DNA of 64,000 bases. Source: Qaidamihabitans albus (lineage in GTDB: Bacteria > Actinomycetota > Actinomycetes > Mycobacteriales > Pseudonocardiaceae). This document shows, piece by piece, positions 1 through 8,480 of this stretch. Where the stretch lies: positions 124,001-188,000 of the forward strand of contig NZ_JAEHOB010000013.1 in the NCBI RefSeq assembly GCF_016464705.1. The letters are read 5' to 3'. Position numbers and translations under genes: made by a program. The stretch's first letter is position 1. Each line of letters opens with the position of its first letter. The notes beneath the pieces are model-generated. The model searched no databases. It saw only the letters and a program-made list of their open reading frames with translations, and was not told where the DNA came from.

Positions 1-1
1 C

Positions 2-448
2 GACGGCTTCCCGGCGCGCTGGCCGGGCCCGGCCGGCGGGACCAACGCCGACGGGCACGTCGTGGACGCCGCCGGTCTCCGGATCGCCGGCCTCGGTGGT
101 TCCGTGCGCTACAGCGACGGGCCCAACCAGTGGACGCAGGCCCAGCAGGCGCGCCGGGCCCGCCGGCTCATGCGCCGCGCCCGGTGGCGCGCGTGGCGGG
201 ACGGCGGGCCCGTCGACGTCCTGCTGACGCACTCGCCGCCGCGCGGTGTCGGGGACCGCGACGACCCGCCGCATCACGGGTTCGGTTGCCTGCACCCCGC
301 GGTGCGGCGGCTGCGGCCGGACTGGCTGCTGCACGGGCACATCCACCCGTACGGCGAACATCCCGCCGAGCACCGGATCGACGGAACCCGGGTGCGCAAC
401 GTGGTGGGTGCGCACGTGCTCGAACTGGGCCGGACACAGGGGGGCTGA
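2..448 (+). CDS. Calcineurin-like metallophosphoesterase (5'-truncated)
   Basis: The frame is already open at base 2 and ends at TGA 446-448, so only the last ~148 residues are visible. They contain an HSPP motif near visible residue 77 and a GHIH motif near 112. These are the late metal-ligand blocks of calcineurin-like phosphoesterases, which hydrolyse phosphoester bonds at a dinuclear metal centre. The N-terminal DxH and GNHD blocks lie outside the window, so substrate class cannot be judged. The stop is 6 nt from the next GTG start, so the two genes are probably co-transcribed. Confidence 0.8.
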   Translation, partial: DGFPARWPGPAGGTNADGHVVDAAGLRIAGLGGSVRYSDGPNQWTQAQQARRARRLMRRARWRAWRDGGPVDVLLTHSPPRGVGDRDDPPHHGFGCLHPAVRRLRPDWLLHGHIHPYGEHPAEHRIDGTRVRNVVGAHVLELGRTQGG

Positions 449-454
449 GCCGTC

Positions 455-1297
455 GTGAACAGAGACACCGGATTCCCGCGCGCCGACGCCGAGCACGACT
501 TCCTGCGGGCCCGGCGCAGGCAGGTCCTCTCGCGCCTGGCGACATGGCTGCGCCGCGAGCCCGACGACGTCAACATCATGCTGCCGTTCGACGAGGTCGT
601 CGAGGCGCTGGGCTGGAACGGCGAGCGCCGCATCGGGCTGCACGTGATCCGGCTGGACTCCATCGTCGGCAGTGTCGACCGCGGCCGCGACTTCGACCGC
701 CGCTTCCGGCCGACGTCCGGCCGGGTCCGCGAACGCTGGGAACGGCTGGCGCTGGCCAGCAGGCGCGGGGAGAGCATCCCGCCGATCGAGGTCTACCGCG
801 TCGGGGAGCTGCACTTCATCATCGACGGGCATCACCGGGTGTCGGTCGCGCACGCACGCGGGCTGAGCACCATCGACGCGCTGGTGACCGAGGTCCGCAC
901 GAAGCTCGGCCCCGGTGGCATCCGCTACCGCGGCGACCTGATCGTCAAGGACTACCGCAGGCTGTTCCTGGAGCGGGTACCGCTGACCGGGCAGGCCCGG
1001 ATGTCGATCGTGCTCTCCGACCCGTGGGACTACGCCGAGCTCGGCGAGCACATCGAGGCGTGGGGCTTCCGGCTGATGCAGGACGAGGGCGCCTTCCTCG
1101 ACCGCGCGACGGTGGCGGCACGCTGGTACGAGTCGGAGTACGTACCTGTGGTGCGCATGCTGCGGCAGGCCGATCTGATCGGTGACCGCACCGAGGCGGA
1201 GGCGTACATGTGGGTGGCGGGCGAGCGCTACCGGCTCATCCGCACGCATCGCTGGGACGACGAGGTGATCGAGGCGCTGCGTCCGCGGCGCAGGTGA
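455..1297 (+). CDS. ParB/sulfiredoxin-fold nuclease-like protein
   Basis: 280 residues from GTG 455. Around residues 108-133 the segment IPPIEVYRV...FIIDGHHRVSVA matches the ParB/Srx-like N-terminal fold, in which the D-G-H-R core is the conserved signature. There is no recognisable helix-turn-helix and no parA-like neighbour, so this is not a chromosome-partitioning ParB. The rest of the protein is charged and soluble with no membrane segment. It lies 6 nt after the metallophosphoesterase and probably shares its transcript. The biochemical role is unknown; nuclease or CTP-switch activity would be inference. Confidence 0.75.
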   Translation: MNRDTGFPRADAEHDFLRARRRQVLSRLATWLRREPDDVNIMLPFDEVVEALGWNGERRIGLHVIRLDSIVGSVDRGRDFDRRFRPTSGRVRERWERLALASRRGESIPPIEVYRVGELHFIIDGHHRVSVAHARGLSTIDALVTEVRTKLGPGGIRYRGDLIVKDYRRLFLERVPLTGQARMSIVLSDPWDYAELGEHIEAWGFRLMQDEGAFLDRATVAARWYESEYVPVVRMLRQADLIGDRTEAEAYMWVAGERYRLIRTHRWDDEVIEALRPRRR

Positions 1298-1303
1298 GCG
1301 CCG

Positions 1304-2191
1304 TCAGGTCGACGAGGCCGCCCGGCCACGTGCCTCCCGGCGCAGCCGCCTGCGCTCGATGGCCTCCGGGTGGTGCCTGGCGAGCACGGCGACACCGGCG
1401 ACCGCCACGGCACCACACAGCGCCAGCGTGGTCAGCACCCCCGGCGCGACGTTGCCGGCCTCGCCGAGCAGGACGAAGCCGATCGCCGTGGCGACCACCG
1501 GGTTGAGCACGGTCTGCGAACCGACGACCACGTCCGGCGGGCCGTTGGAGTAGCCGAGCTGGATGAGCCACGAACCCGCGACGAAGGCGAGGGCGAGCCC
1601 GGCCAGCGACAGCAACGGAAGGTCGGCGATCCCCTCGGTGCGCACCGTGTAGGTCACGTCCCGCACCAGCACCGTCACCAGGCCGTACGCGGCGCCCGCC
1701 GCCATGGCGAACGCCACGCAACGCACGATGCCGTGCCCGGCCAGCCCGGCCAGCACCAGCAGCAGCACCCCGGCGCCGACGTACTCGCCCGACCGGAGCA
1801 CGGCGCTCGGCGCGATCGCCTGCTCGGTGACCGTGTCCGCCGTGCGGGACACGAACACGGCGATGGCGGCCGAGGTGGCCGCGACGGCGATCCAGCCGGC
1901 GAGATCGAGCTCGCGGGCGTTGAGCAGCGCCACCATCGGCAGCGCGAGCACGACTATCGGCGCGACCACCGACACCGGCGCGAAGGTGAGGGCCAGGATC
2001 TGCAGCACCGCGCAGGCGAACAGCACGGCGAAACCGCGCAGCCACATCGGGTTGCGGACGAGGCGGCCGAGCTTGCGCAGGGTCAGCCCGCCCTCCTCGG
2101 TCTCCGCGCGGACCCCGTCGTGCTGCAGCTGGGCGCCCACCGCGCTGCACGCGGCGCCGAGCACCGCGCACACGATCGCGAAGAGCATCAT
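1304..2191 (-). CDS. DMT-superfamily (EamA/NIPA-like) membrane transporter
   Basis: 295 residues with about nine to ten hydrophobic helices and a short Arg-rich cytoplasmic C-terminus (RRRLRREARGR). The small-residue-rich first helix (FAIVCAVLGAACSAVGAQL) and the paired helical repeats fit the drug/metabolite transporter superfamily, with most likeness to the NIPA-like branch; the substrate cannot be told. The start is ATG at 2191-2189, which overlaps the TGA of the upstream DUF998 gene (ATGA), so translation is coupled. The convergent neighbour (ParB-like) ends only 6 bp away. Confidence 0.75.
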   Translation of the reverse strand: MMLFAIVCAVLGAACSAVGAQLQHDGVRAETEEGGLTLRKLGRLVRNPMWLRGFAVLFACAVLQILALTFAPVSVVAPIVVLALPMVALLNARELDLAGWIAVAATSAAIAVFVSRTADTVTEQAIAPSAVLRSGEYVGAGVLLLVLAGLAGHGIVRCVAFAMAAGAAYGLVTVLVRDVTYTVRTEGIADLPLLSLAGLALAFVAGSWLIQLGYSNGPPDVVVGSQTVLNPVVATAIGFVLLGEAGNVAPGVLTTLALCGAVAVAGVAVLARHHPEAIERRRLRREARGRAASST

Positions 2192-2952
2192 GGCGTGCTC
2201 ACCGGGCTGCGCGTGCCGGCCGCCGCTGCGGCGCGGCGCTGATCGCGGACCGCTGACCAGGACACCCGCAGCAGGCTGATCGCGAGCACCACGAGCATCC
2301 CCAGCTCCAGCGCGAACAGGGCCCGCTGGATGAGTCCGGAAACGGCACGCCAGTCGAGCGCGCCGGGGAACTGCCACCACGGCAGCAGGTCCGGCAACCG
2401 GGCCGCCAGGTAGCCGAGCGCGAGCAGGACGGCGCCGAGCGCCAGCCCGCGCAGCACGCGAGCGGCGGTGGCCCAGCCGGGCTGGCCGGCGAGGACGCGG
2501 GACAGCGCGAGCCCGGCCAGTGGCAGCGTGACGAACAGCGAGGCGCCCGCGAACTGGTGGATCCAGCCGCTGACGGTCTCGATCCGCGGCGAGTTGTCCG
2601 TCGGGAAGGCCACGCACAGCAGGAGCGCAGCGCACCACAGCCCGAACAGGACGCCCGCACCGGTGCCGAGCCGGATACGCAGCTGCGCCATCCCGGCGAG
2701 CAGCGTGGCGGTGGCGGCGGCCACGGCGATCAGCGTGGCGTCGAACACCTCGGCGCCGCGCTCGACGAAGACGTAGTAGCTGATTGCGCGGGAGAGCGGG
2801 TCGACGTCACCGGCGAACCGGACGTTGAGGTAGGTCATCGCCAGCACGGAGCGGGCCAGCGCGAGCAGCGTGACGATCGCGAGCGCGCAGGACAGCACGG
2901 AGAACGCGCCGCCCCAGCGCGCGCGGCGCGCACTCAGTCCCCCTGCAGTCAC
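2188..2952 (-). CDS. DUF998-family integral membrane protein
   Basis: 254 residues with six predicted membrane helices. After the second helix the sequence ...CVAFPTDNSPRIETVSGWIHQFAG shows the DUF998 hallmark: a PTD motif followed by a loop with a conserved histidine. The GTG start at 2952 is preceded by GGGAGG about 7 nt upstream. Its stop overlaps the DMT-type gene, so the two membrane proteins form one unit. Function of the family is not established. Confidence 0.8.
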   Translation of the reverse strand: MTAGGLSARRARWGGAFSVLSCALAIVTLLALARSVLAMTYLNVRFAGDVDPLSRAISYYVFVERGAEVFDATLIAVAAATATLLAGMAQLRIRLGTGAGVLFGLWCAALLLCVAFPTDNSPRIETVSGWIHQFAGASLFVTLPLAGLALSRVLAGQPGWATAARVLRGLALGAVLLALGYLAARLPDLLPWWQFPGALDWRAVSGLIQRALFALELGMLVVLAISLLRVSWSAVRDQRRAAAAAGTRSPVSTP

Positions 2953-3033
2953 GGCCGGACCTCCCTGAATGTGAGGCTCGTGTCAAGTCCAACGCCGTGA
3001 TCGTCGCAGCTGTTCCCTGAGAATCCGCCAAGA

Positions 3034-3079
3034 CTCGTGAGTGCGCACACGAGTTCTAACTCGTGTGCGCACTCACGAG
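3034..3079. repeat. Family A palindrome, copy 1: perfect 22-bp arms (sugC terminator)
   Basis: Left arm 3034-3055 and right arm 3058-3079 are exact reverse complements over 22 bp with a 2-nt centre. Each arm is itself a small hairpin, CTCGTG...CACGAG around GTGCGCAC, so alternative cloverleaf or cruciform forms are possible. It begins 4 nt beyond the sugC stop codon and is very likely the terminator of lpqY-sugABC. It has no U-tract, as is common in high-GC actinomycetes. Related copies lie at 31452, 32483, 37976, 39260 and 47147. Confidence 0.85.
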
Positions 3080-3083
3080 GCCC

Positions 3084-4265
3084 CTAGCCTGCGTAGGTGA
3101 GGTTCTTGCCGGAGGACGGGTCGAACAGCTGCAGCTTGTCGGCGTCGAACCACACCTGCAGGTCCTGGCCGACCCGGGCACCCGACGACGCGGACAGCCG
3201 GGCGACGATCGTCGAACCGGTGCCGGGCACGTCGGTGGCCCCGGCGTCGGCAGCCAGCTCCTGCAGTTCCGCGGTGCGGGCCAGCTCGCCCTCGACGGTG
3301 AAGTAGGCGAACTTCTCGGAGCCCATCGACTCCAGCACGTCCACCGCCGCCGAGAAGCTCGCCCCGCGAGCCTTGTGCTCCTCCTCCAGCAACGCCGCGT
3401 CCTCGAAGTGCTCCGGCCGGATGCCGAGCACCACCTCACGAGGCGCGTTCGCCTCCTCGGCCAGCCTGCGGATGCGGTCGGTCAACGTGATGGTGCCCAG
3501 TGGGCTCTTGAGCGCGCCGTCCTCGAGGGTGGCCGCGACGAAGTTCATCGACGGCGAGCCGATGAACCCGGCCACGAACAGGTTCGCCGGCTGCTCGTAG
3601 AGGAACTGCGGGGAGCCGATCTGCTGAACGACCCCGCCGCGCAGCACCACGACCCGGTCGCCGAGCGTCATCGCCTCGGTCTGGTCGTGGGTGACGTAGA
3701 CGGTGGTGGTGCCGAGCTGCTTCTGCAGCTTCGCCACCGACGTCCGCATCTGCCCGCGCAGCTTCGCATCCAGGTTGGACAGTGGCTCGTCCATGAGGAA
3801 CGCCTTGGGACTGCGGACGATGGCCCGGCCCATCGCCACCCGCTGCCGCTGCCCGCCGGAGAGGTTGGACGGCCTGCGGTCGAGGTGCTGCGTCAGGTCG
3901 AGGATCTCCGCCGCCTCGTCGACCTTCGCCCGCACCGTGGCGTCGTCGACTTTGGCCAGCCGCAGCGGGAAGGCCATGTTCTCCCGCACGCTCATGTGCG
4001 GATACAGCGCGTAGGACTGGAACACCATGGCGATGTCGCGGTCCTTGGGGGCCTTCTCGTTGGCCCGCGCACCGTCGATGCGCAGCTCGCCCGAGGAGAT
4101 GTCCTCCAGCCCCGCGATCATGTTGAGCGCGGTGGACTTCCCGCAGCCGGAGGGGCCGACCAGAATGACGAACTCGCCGTCCGCGATTTCGATGTCCATC
4201 TCCGAAACGGCGCGCGCACCGTCGGGGTAGGTCTTGGTCACCTTGTCGAGCACGATCTCAGCCAT
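3084..4265 (-). CDS. sugC: Trehalose ABC importer, ATP-binding subunit SugC
   Basis: 393 residues, the usual MalK/UgpC/SugC length. Walker A GPSGCGKST near residue 38, signature LSGGQRQRVAMGRAI near 135, Walker B FLMDEPLSNLD, switch histidine in VYVTHDQTEA, then a C-terminal TOBE/OB regulatory region from about residue 240. It powers the membrane pair SugA-SugB fed by lipoprotein LpqY. In mycobacteria this system recycles trehalose released during mycolate transfer; substrate assignment here rests on gene order and similarity. It starts 5 nt after the sugB stop and is followed by a perfect palindromic terminator. Confidence 0.93.
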   Translation of the reverse strand: MAEIVLDKVTKTYPDGARAVSEMDIEIADGEFVILVGPSGCGKSTALNMIAGLEDISSGELRIDGARANEKAPKDRDIAMVFQSYALYPHMSVRENMAFPLRLAKVDDATVRAKVDEAAEILDLTQHLDRRPSNLSGGQRQRVAMGRAIVRSPKAFLMDEPLSNLDAKLRGQMRTSVAKLQKQLGTTTVYVTHDQTEAMTLGDRVVVLRGGVVQQIGSPQFLYEQPANLFVAGFIGSPSMNFVAATLEDGALKSPLGTITLTDRIRRLAEEANAPREVVLGIRPEHFEDAALLEEEHKARGASFSAAVDVLESMGSEKFAYFTVEGELARTAELQELAADAGATDVPGTGSTIVARLSASSGARVGQDLQVWFDADKLQLFDPSSGKNLTYAG

Positions 4266-4270
4266 CAGTC

Positions 4271-5110
4271 TTACCCCTTAACCGCACCGGAGGTCAGCCC
4301 CGCGACGATGCGGCGCTGGAAGAACAACACGAACAGGACGATCGGAATGGTGATCACCACGGCGGCCGCGGCGATCGTCCCGGTCGGGTCCTCGAACTGC
4401 GAGGTCCCGGTGAAGAACGACAGCGCGGCAGGCACCGTGCGCGCCGCCTCGGTGGACGTCAGCGAGATGGCGAACAGGAAGTCGTTCCAGCAGAAGATGA
4501 ACACCAGGATCGCCGTGGTGAACACGCCCGGCGCGGCCAGCGGCGCGATCACCCGCCGGAACGCCTGCGCCGGCGTGGCCCCGTCCATCTTCGCCGCCTT
4601 CTCCAGCTCCCACGGGATCTCACGGAAGAACGCCGAGAGCACGTAGATGCCCAGCGGCAGCGCGAACGTGATGTAGGGCAGGATCAGCCCCGGCCACGTG
4701 TCGAAAAGGCCCAGCTCACGTTCGATGTTGAACAGCGGGGTCACCAGCGAGATCTGCGGGAACATCGCGATCAGCAGCGACACCCCGACGAGCGCCCGCT
4801 TGCCGGGGAAGTCGAGGCGGGCGATGGCGTAGGCGGCCATCATGCCGAGGCCGACGGCGATGACCGTCGCGATGGTCGCGATGCCGATCGAGTTGATCAG
4901 TGGCCGGATGAACTCGTTTGTGGCGAAGATGTCGGCGTAGTTCTGCAGCGTCCACTCGCGCGGGATGAAGTTGCCGTCGGCCAGCGTGTCCTTGGTCTTG
5001 AACGACAACGAGGCGATCCACAGCACCGGGATGAGCGCGTACACCACGATGACGATGTCGAGCAGCGCCCACCTCGTCTTGCGGGCCGTTGTGACCGTAC
5101 CCATGACCAT
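4271..5110 (-). CDS. sugB: Trehalose ABC importer permease SugB
   Basis: 279 residues with six membrane helices and the MalG-type EAA loop, [26 protein letters not shown] near residues 165-190, which docks onto the ATPase. The start ATG at 5110 shares one base with the sugA stop (TGATG), showing translational coupling; a second in-frame ATG follows two codons later. It forms the inner-membrane channel with SugA. Confidence 0.92.
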   Translation of the reverse strand: MVMGTVTTARKTRWALLDIVIVVYALIPVLWIASLSFKTKDTLADGNFIPREWTLQNYADIFATNEFIRPLINSIGIATIATVIAVGLGMMAAYAIARLDFPGKRALVGVSLLIAMFPQISLVTPLFNIERELGLFDTWPGLILPYITFALPLGIYVLSAFFREIPWELEKAAKMDGATPAQAFRRVIAPLAAPGVFTTAILVFIFCWNDFLFAISLTSTEAARTVPAALSFFTGTSQFEDPTGTIAAAAVVITIPIVLFVLFFQRRIVAGLTSGAVKG

Positions 5111-6072
5111 CAGCGCTTACCTCCCTGGTCGCTGCCCGGTGCCGCGGCGCCGAACAACTTGACGAAGATGACGGCGATGATCGCGACCGTGATGAAGATC
5201 AGCACCGCCATCGTCGAGCCGATACCGAGGTTCAGGCCCTTGATGAGGTTGTTGTACGTCTGCATGGACACCGATGACGTGTCGTTGGAACCGCCGGTGA
5301 GCACGAAGATGTTGTCGAAGATCCGGAACGCGTCGAGCGTGCGGAACAGCAGCGCGACCAGGATCGCCGGCTTCATCACCGGGATCATCACCTTGGTGAA
5401 CCTCTGCCAGGCGTTCGCGCCGTCCATCGCCGCCGCCTTGAGCAGGTCGTCCGGCACCAGTGCGAGCCCGGCCAGCAGCAGCAGGGCCATGAACGGCGTC
5501 GTCTTCCACACCTCGGCCAGGACGATGATCATCAGCGAGGGCCACCGGTCGGTCAGCGGCGCCCCCTCCCCGGCGAAGATGTTGGCCAGGTAGCCGACGT
5601 CCGGCGTCCACGCGTAGTACCAGGAGAACGCGGCGACCACCGTGACGATGCCGTAGGGCACGAGGGTCACCGTGCGCACCAGGCCGCGGCCGACGAGCGT
5701 GCGGTGCATGGCCAGTGCGAGCGCCATGCCCAGCACCAGTTCGATGGCCACCGACACCACGGTGAGGAACATCGTGGTGCCGAAAGCCGTCCACCAGTAC
5801 GAGTTCGACAGCACCGCGACGTAGTTGTCGAGGCCGACGAACTGCCGCTCGTCCGGGAACCGCAGGTCGTAGCGTTGCAGCGACAGCCAGATCGAGTACG
5901 CGATCGGATAGCCGGTGACCGCGAGCATCACGATCGCGGCCGGCGCGCACAGCATCAGCGCGAGCCGCCGTTCCGCCTTCTTGCCCTCGCTCAGGGCCGC
6001 CTTGCCGGGTTTCGCGTGCGCGGGCCCGCCGGGCCTCTCGGAGGTCGCCTGCCGCTCTGCCGTCTCACTCAC
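5110..6072 (-). CDS. sugA: Trehalose ABC importer permease SugA
   Basis: 320 residues: a cytoplasmic N-terminal extension of about 35 residues rich in Lys/Arg/Ala, then six membrane helices in the MalF-like arrangement. The EAA loop [23 protein letters not shown] lies near residues 215-237. The GTG start at 6072-6070 overlaps the lpqY stop (GTGA). It is the second channel subunit of the LpqY-SugABC system. Confidence 0.92.
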   Translation of the reverse strand: MSETAERQATSERPGGPAHAKPGKAALSEGKKAERRLALMLCAPAAIVMLAVTGYPIAYSIWLSLQRYDLRFPDERQFVGLDNYVAVLSNSYWWTAFGTTMFLTVVSVAIELVLGMALALAMHRTLVGRGLVRTVTLVPYGIVTVVAAFSWYYAWTPDVGYLANIFAGEGAPLTDRWPSLMIIVLAEVWKTTPFMALLLLAGLALVPDDLLKAAAMDGANAWQRFTKVMIPVMKPAILVALLFRTLDAFRIFDNIFVLTGGSNDTSSVSMQTYNNLIKGLNLGIGSTMAVLIFITVAIIAVIFVKLFGAAAPGSDQGGKR

Positions 6073-7391
6073 GGGATCACGCCCTTCGAGTCGAGCGCGT
6101 CGGCCAGCTGCTCACGCAGCTCCTCCGCCGTGCCCTGTGGATCGATGTCCGACGGCGGCGAGAGCACCTTGGACATGACGGTGGACAGGTTCTGGTATGC
6201 CGGGGTGAGCGGGCGCACGGCGGCGTTCTTCAGCGACTCCCGGATCGTGTCCTTCATCGGGTACTCGGTCGCCATGCTCGGGTTGTCCTCGGGATCCGGG
6301 GGCTGCGACGGATCCAGCGGCTCAGGGTCGGTGTAGACGGACTCGATGGTGGGCGGCACGCCGTCGTTGAGCGCGGAGAACTTCTGGTTCTCGGCGCTGC
6401 GCAGGCACAGCGCCGCCTCGAACGCCTCCGGCTTGTGCTGCGACGAGGCGCTGACCGCGAGGTTGTAGCCGCCGATCGTGGTCCGGCCGGACCCGGGCGT
6501 GCCCACGCCCGGATACGGCGCCCACTTGAAGTGCTCCAGCTCGTCAGGCTTCTCCTCGGCGTAGGAAGCGTAGACGTACGGCCAGTTCAGCTGGAACGCG
6601 CCACTGCCGCCCTGGAAGGCGAGCCGGACGTCGTCCTCCTGCATGTTGGTCAGCGAAGGGTCGGTGAGGCCGGAGCTGCTGACCTCCTTGAGGATCTCCA
6701 GCGCCCGGATGGCCCCGTCGTCCATGACCACCCGCTGGCCGTCCTCGGACAGGATCCGGCCACCCGCCGACTCGACGATCGAGTTGAAGGTGACCACGAG
6801 ACCCTCGTACTGCGCGCCGGTGAACAGGATCTCGTGCGGTTCGCCCCGCTCCCTGAGCTCGCGGGACATCGAGATCATCTCGTCCCACGTCCTCGGCGGC
6901 TCCGGCGTGATCCGGTCGTCGTACCAGAGCAGCCGCACGTTGGTGTTCTTCGTGGCCGCGTAGAGCTTGCCGTCCCAGGTGGCGGTCTCCAGCGGGCCGG
7001 GCAGCACGTCCTCGGTGGCCTCGGCCTTGTTCGCACCCGTCCACTCCTCGATCCAGCCCGCCTCGGCGAACTCGGGTACCCAGGTGACGTCCAGCCCGAG
7101 CACGTCGAGCGACTCGTCGCCCGCCGCGAGCCTGCGCACCATCTGCTCGCGCTGTCCGTCGGCGTCACGCGGCAGCTTGTTGTAGACGATCTGGTAGCGG
7201 CCGTTCGCCTGCTCGTTGCAGTTGTCCACCACGGACTGGAAGTTGTCCTCGGGCGCGTAGTACACGTTGACCTTCATGCCGCCCTCGGACCCGCAGGCCG
7301 TGAGCAGCCCCGCCCCGACGACGGTCGCTCCGAGCACCGCGGTCGTCCGACCGGGCGAGCGGACTCGGCGTCGTGCGTTGACCTTCCCCAT
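6069..7391 (-). CDS. lpqY: Trehalose-binding lipoprotein LpqY
   Basis: 440 residues from ATG 7391. I prefer this start over a frame-compatible ATG 17 codons earlier because AAGGAG stands 6-8 nt upstream of it. The N-terminus is a lipoprotein signal: Arg-rich n-region (NARRRVR), hydrophobic stretch, lipobox LLTAC with the lipidated cysteine near residue 33. The rest is a type I extracellular solute-binding fold (DLVVT-like hinge and C-terminal lobe). It captures the disaccharide outside the membrane and hands it to SugA/SugB. It is first in the operon, so the promoter should lie between 7392 and about 7578. Confidence 0.92.
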   Translation of the reverse strand: MGKVNARRRVRSPGRTTAVLGATVVGAGLLTACGSEGGMKVNVYYAPEDNFQSVVDNCNEQANGRYQIVYNKLPRDADGQREQMVRRLAAGDESLDVLGLDVTWVPEFAEAGWIEEWTGANKAEATEDVLPGPLETATWDGKLYAATKNTNVRLLWYDDRITPEPPRTWDEMISMSRELRERGEPHEILFTGAQYEGLVVTFNSIVESAGGRILSEDGQRVVMDDGAIRALEILKEVSSSGLTDPSLTNMQEDDVRLAFQGGSGAFQLNWPYVYASYAEEKPDELEHFKWAPYPGVGTPGSGRTTIGGYNLAVSASSQHKPEAFEAALCLRSAENQKFSALNDGVPPTIESVYTDPEPLDPSQPPDPEDNPSMATEYPMKDTIRESLKNAAVRPLTPAYQNLSTVMSKVLSPPSDIDPQGTAEELREQLADALDSKGVIP

Positions 7392-7550
7392 CGGGTCTCC
7401 TTCCCAGCGCGCACGCCGAAGCGCTCGCGTCCGGTCGGACACACCCGGCGCGGGAGGGTCCTCCGCGCCCGCACCCCGTCGTGCAGGAGGAAAACCTATT
7501 CCTGCCGATCACTCGGCGCAAGCACCGGCAGTAACGATTCAGGGACGCAG

Positions 7551-7580
7551 GGCTGTGATCGGCTGTGATCGGCTGTGATC
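7551..7580. repeat. Three perfect tandem copies of a 10-bp unit
   Basis: GGCTGTGATC is repeated exactly three times at 7551-7560, 7561-7570 and 7571-7580, followed by AGCC, which can pair with the GGCT of the last copy. The array ends inside the stop codon of the downstream-strand gene (TGA read from 7581-7579), so copy-number slippage would move sequence right at a gene end. It lies between the stress-protein gene and lpqY. Confidence 0.9.
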
Positions 7581-8103
7581 AGCCGGAGGACCCCATCGCG
7601 AGCCGGGCCAGCAGATCGCGCCCCTGCTCGGCGTTGCGGGGCTGGCACAGCACGTCGTAGCGCCCCGCGACGAGCTGGCTGGACGAGGAGAAGTCGCGGC
7701 GGCCGCGGGTGGAGGCATAGCTCGTGGCGGCGAAGACGACGCCGAAGAGCACACCGGCGACCAGGCCGACCAGCACCGGCGCGTAGGACATGCCGTCGGC
7801 GCTGCTGAAGAGGCCGAGCAGCAGGCCGACGAACAGGCCGAACCAGGCGCCGGAGAGCGCGCCGGTGCCCAGCACCTTGCCCCAGCTGAGCCTGCCGATG
7901 ACCCGCTCGACGAGCATCAGATCGACACCGACGATGGTCACGTCCTGTACCGCGAAGTCGTTGTCGGCGAGGTGGTCGACGGCGCGCTGCGCCTCCTCGT
8001 AGGTTCCGTACGACCCGATCGGCCACCCGGTGGGCGGAGTCGGCAGGCGCGGCTGACCGGCGGCCTGCCGTCCCGAAGAGAATGGACCGGTCACGATCAT
8101 CAC
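7579..8103 (-). CDS. GSP17M-like (general stress protein) membrane protein
   Basis: About 174 residues; the first two codons are GTG ATG, so the start is 8103 or 8100. Residues 30-75 (YGTYEEAQRAVDHLADNDFAVQD and following) match the general-stress-protein 17M / YflT-type domain. Two closely spaced membrane helices follow (ALSGAWFGLFVGLLLGL, VLVGLVAGVLFGVVFAA), then a C-terminal cytoplasmic segment (GRYDVLCQPRNAEQGRDLL). It resembles the M. tuberculosis Rv1234 membrane protein, which also neighbours lpqY-sugABC. Function unknown; stress association is inferred from the family name. Confidence 0.85.
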   Translation of the reverse strand: MMIVTGPFSSGRQAAGQPRLPTPPTGWPIGSYGTYEEAQRAVDHLADNDFAVQDVTIVGVDLMLVERVIGRLSWGKVLGTGALSGAWFGLFVGLLLGLFSSADGMSYAPVLVGLVAGVLFGVVFAATSYASTRGRRDFSSSSQLVAGRYDVLCQPRNAEQGRDLLARLAMGSSG

Positions 8104-8156
8104 CTGTGCCCTGCTGCGTGGACGTCGCCGTCATCGATCCGGCGTGACTGGTAGTG

Positions 8157-8186
8157 GATATACAACCATCCTGCCAACATCGCCAA
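8157..8186 (-). promoter_or_regulatory. Candidate promoter for the GSP17M-like gene
   Basis: On the minus strand TTGGCG (8186-8181) and TATATC (8162-8157) are separated by 18 bp, a fair match to a housekeeping-type -35/-10 pair. Transcription would start near 8150, giving a leader of about 45 nt to the start codon. No other -10-like hexamer in this stretch has a partner at suitable spacing. Confidence 0.45.
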
Positions 8187-8480
8187 ACCCGCGCGAACCC
8201 GGCGTACGGGCCCCGAGGCACGATGGGGCGCTACGCTGTTCGGGCGACGCCGATCGTCGCGCCGGAACCGATCCGACTCGGCCTTGTTATGGTTCTCTTA
8301 CCGTGCAACCGGTCCCCGGCGAAGATCGTTCGGCGCCGCTTTTCGTTACCAGAAAAGGTAATGACCTTTCTCATGCGCTTTCGCTGTACTTCCGGGCGTT
8401 CCACACGGCAATATCACTTGGGCTCGCCCGAAAGTGGGTGACGGCTACTATCCGTATCCGAACTGTCCGTGGAGCTCACC
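8187..8480. other. Intergenic region, divergent promoters, less GC-rich than flanks
   Basis: The 377 bp between the divergent starts at 8103 and 8481 hold no convincing gene. Short frames here lack coding signal and ribosome sites. I see a small dyad, TTACC-agaaaa-GGTAA at 8346-8361, which may be an operator, and a -10-like TACTAT at 8446-8451 facing the secreted-protein gene without a good -35. GGAG at 8471-8474 sits 6 nt before TTG 8481. No tRNA, riboswitch or repeat recognised. Confidence 0.5.

Noticed and set aside
7392-7550. Riboswitch or attenuator before lpqY
   Set aside because: A weak CTGCCG...CGGCAG pairing with an 18-nt loop is visible, but no known riboswitch core or leader peptide.
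8154-8441. A 95-codon frame in the 8.1-8.5 kb intergenic region
   Set aside because: No ribosome site, no codon bias and no recognisable motif; it lies across the likely divergent promoters.
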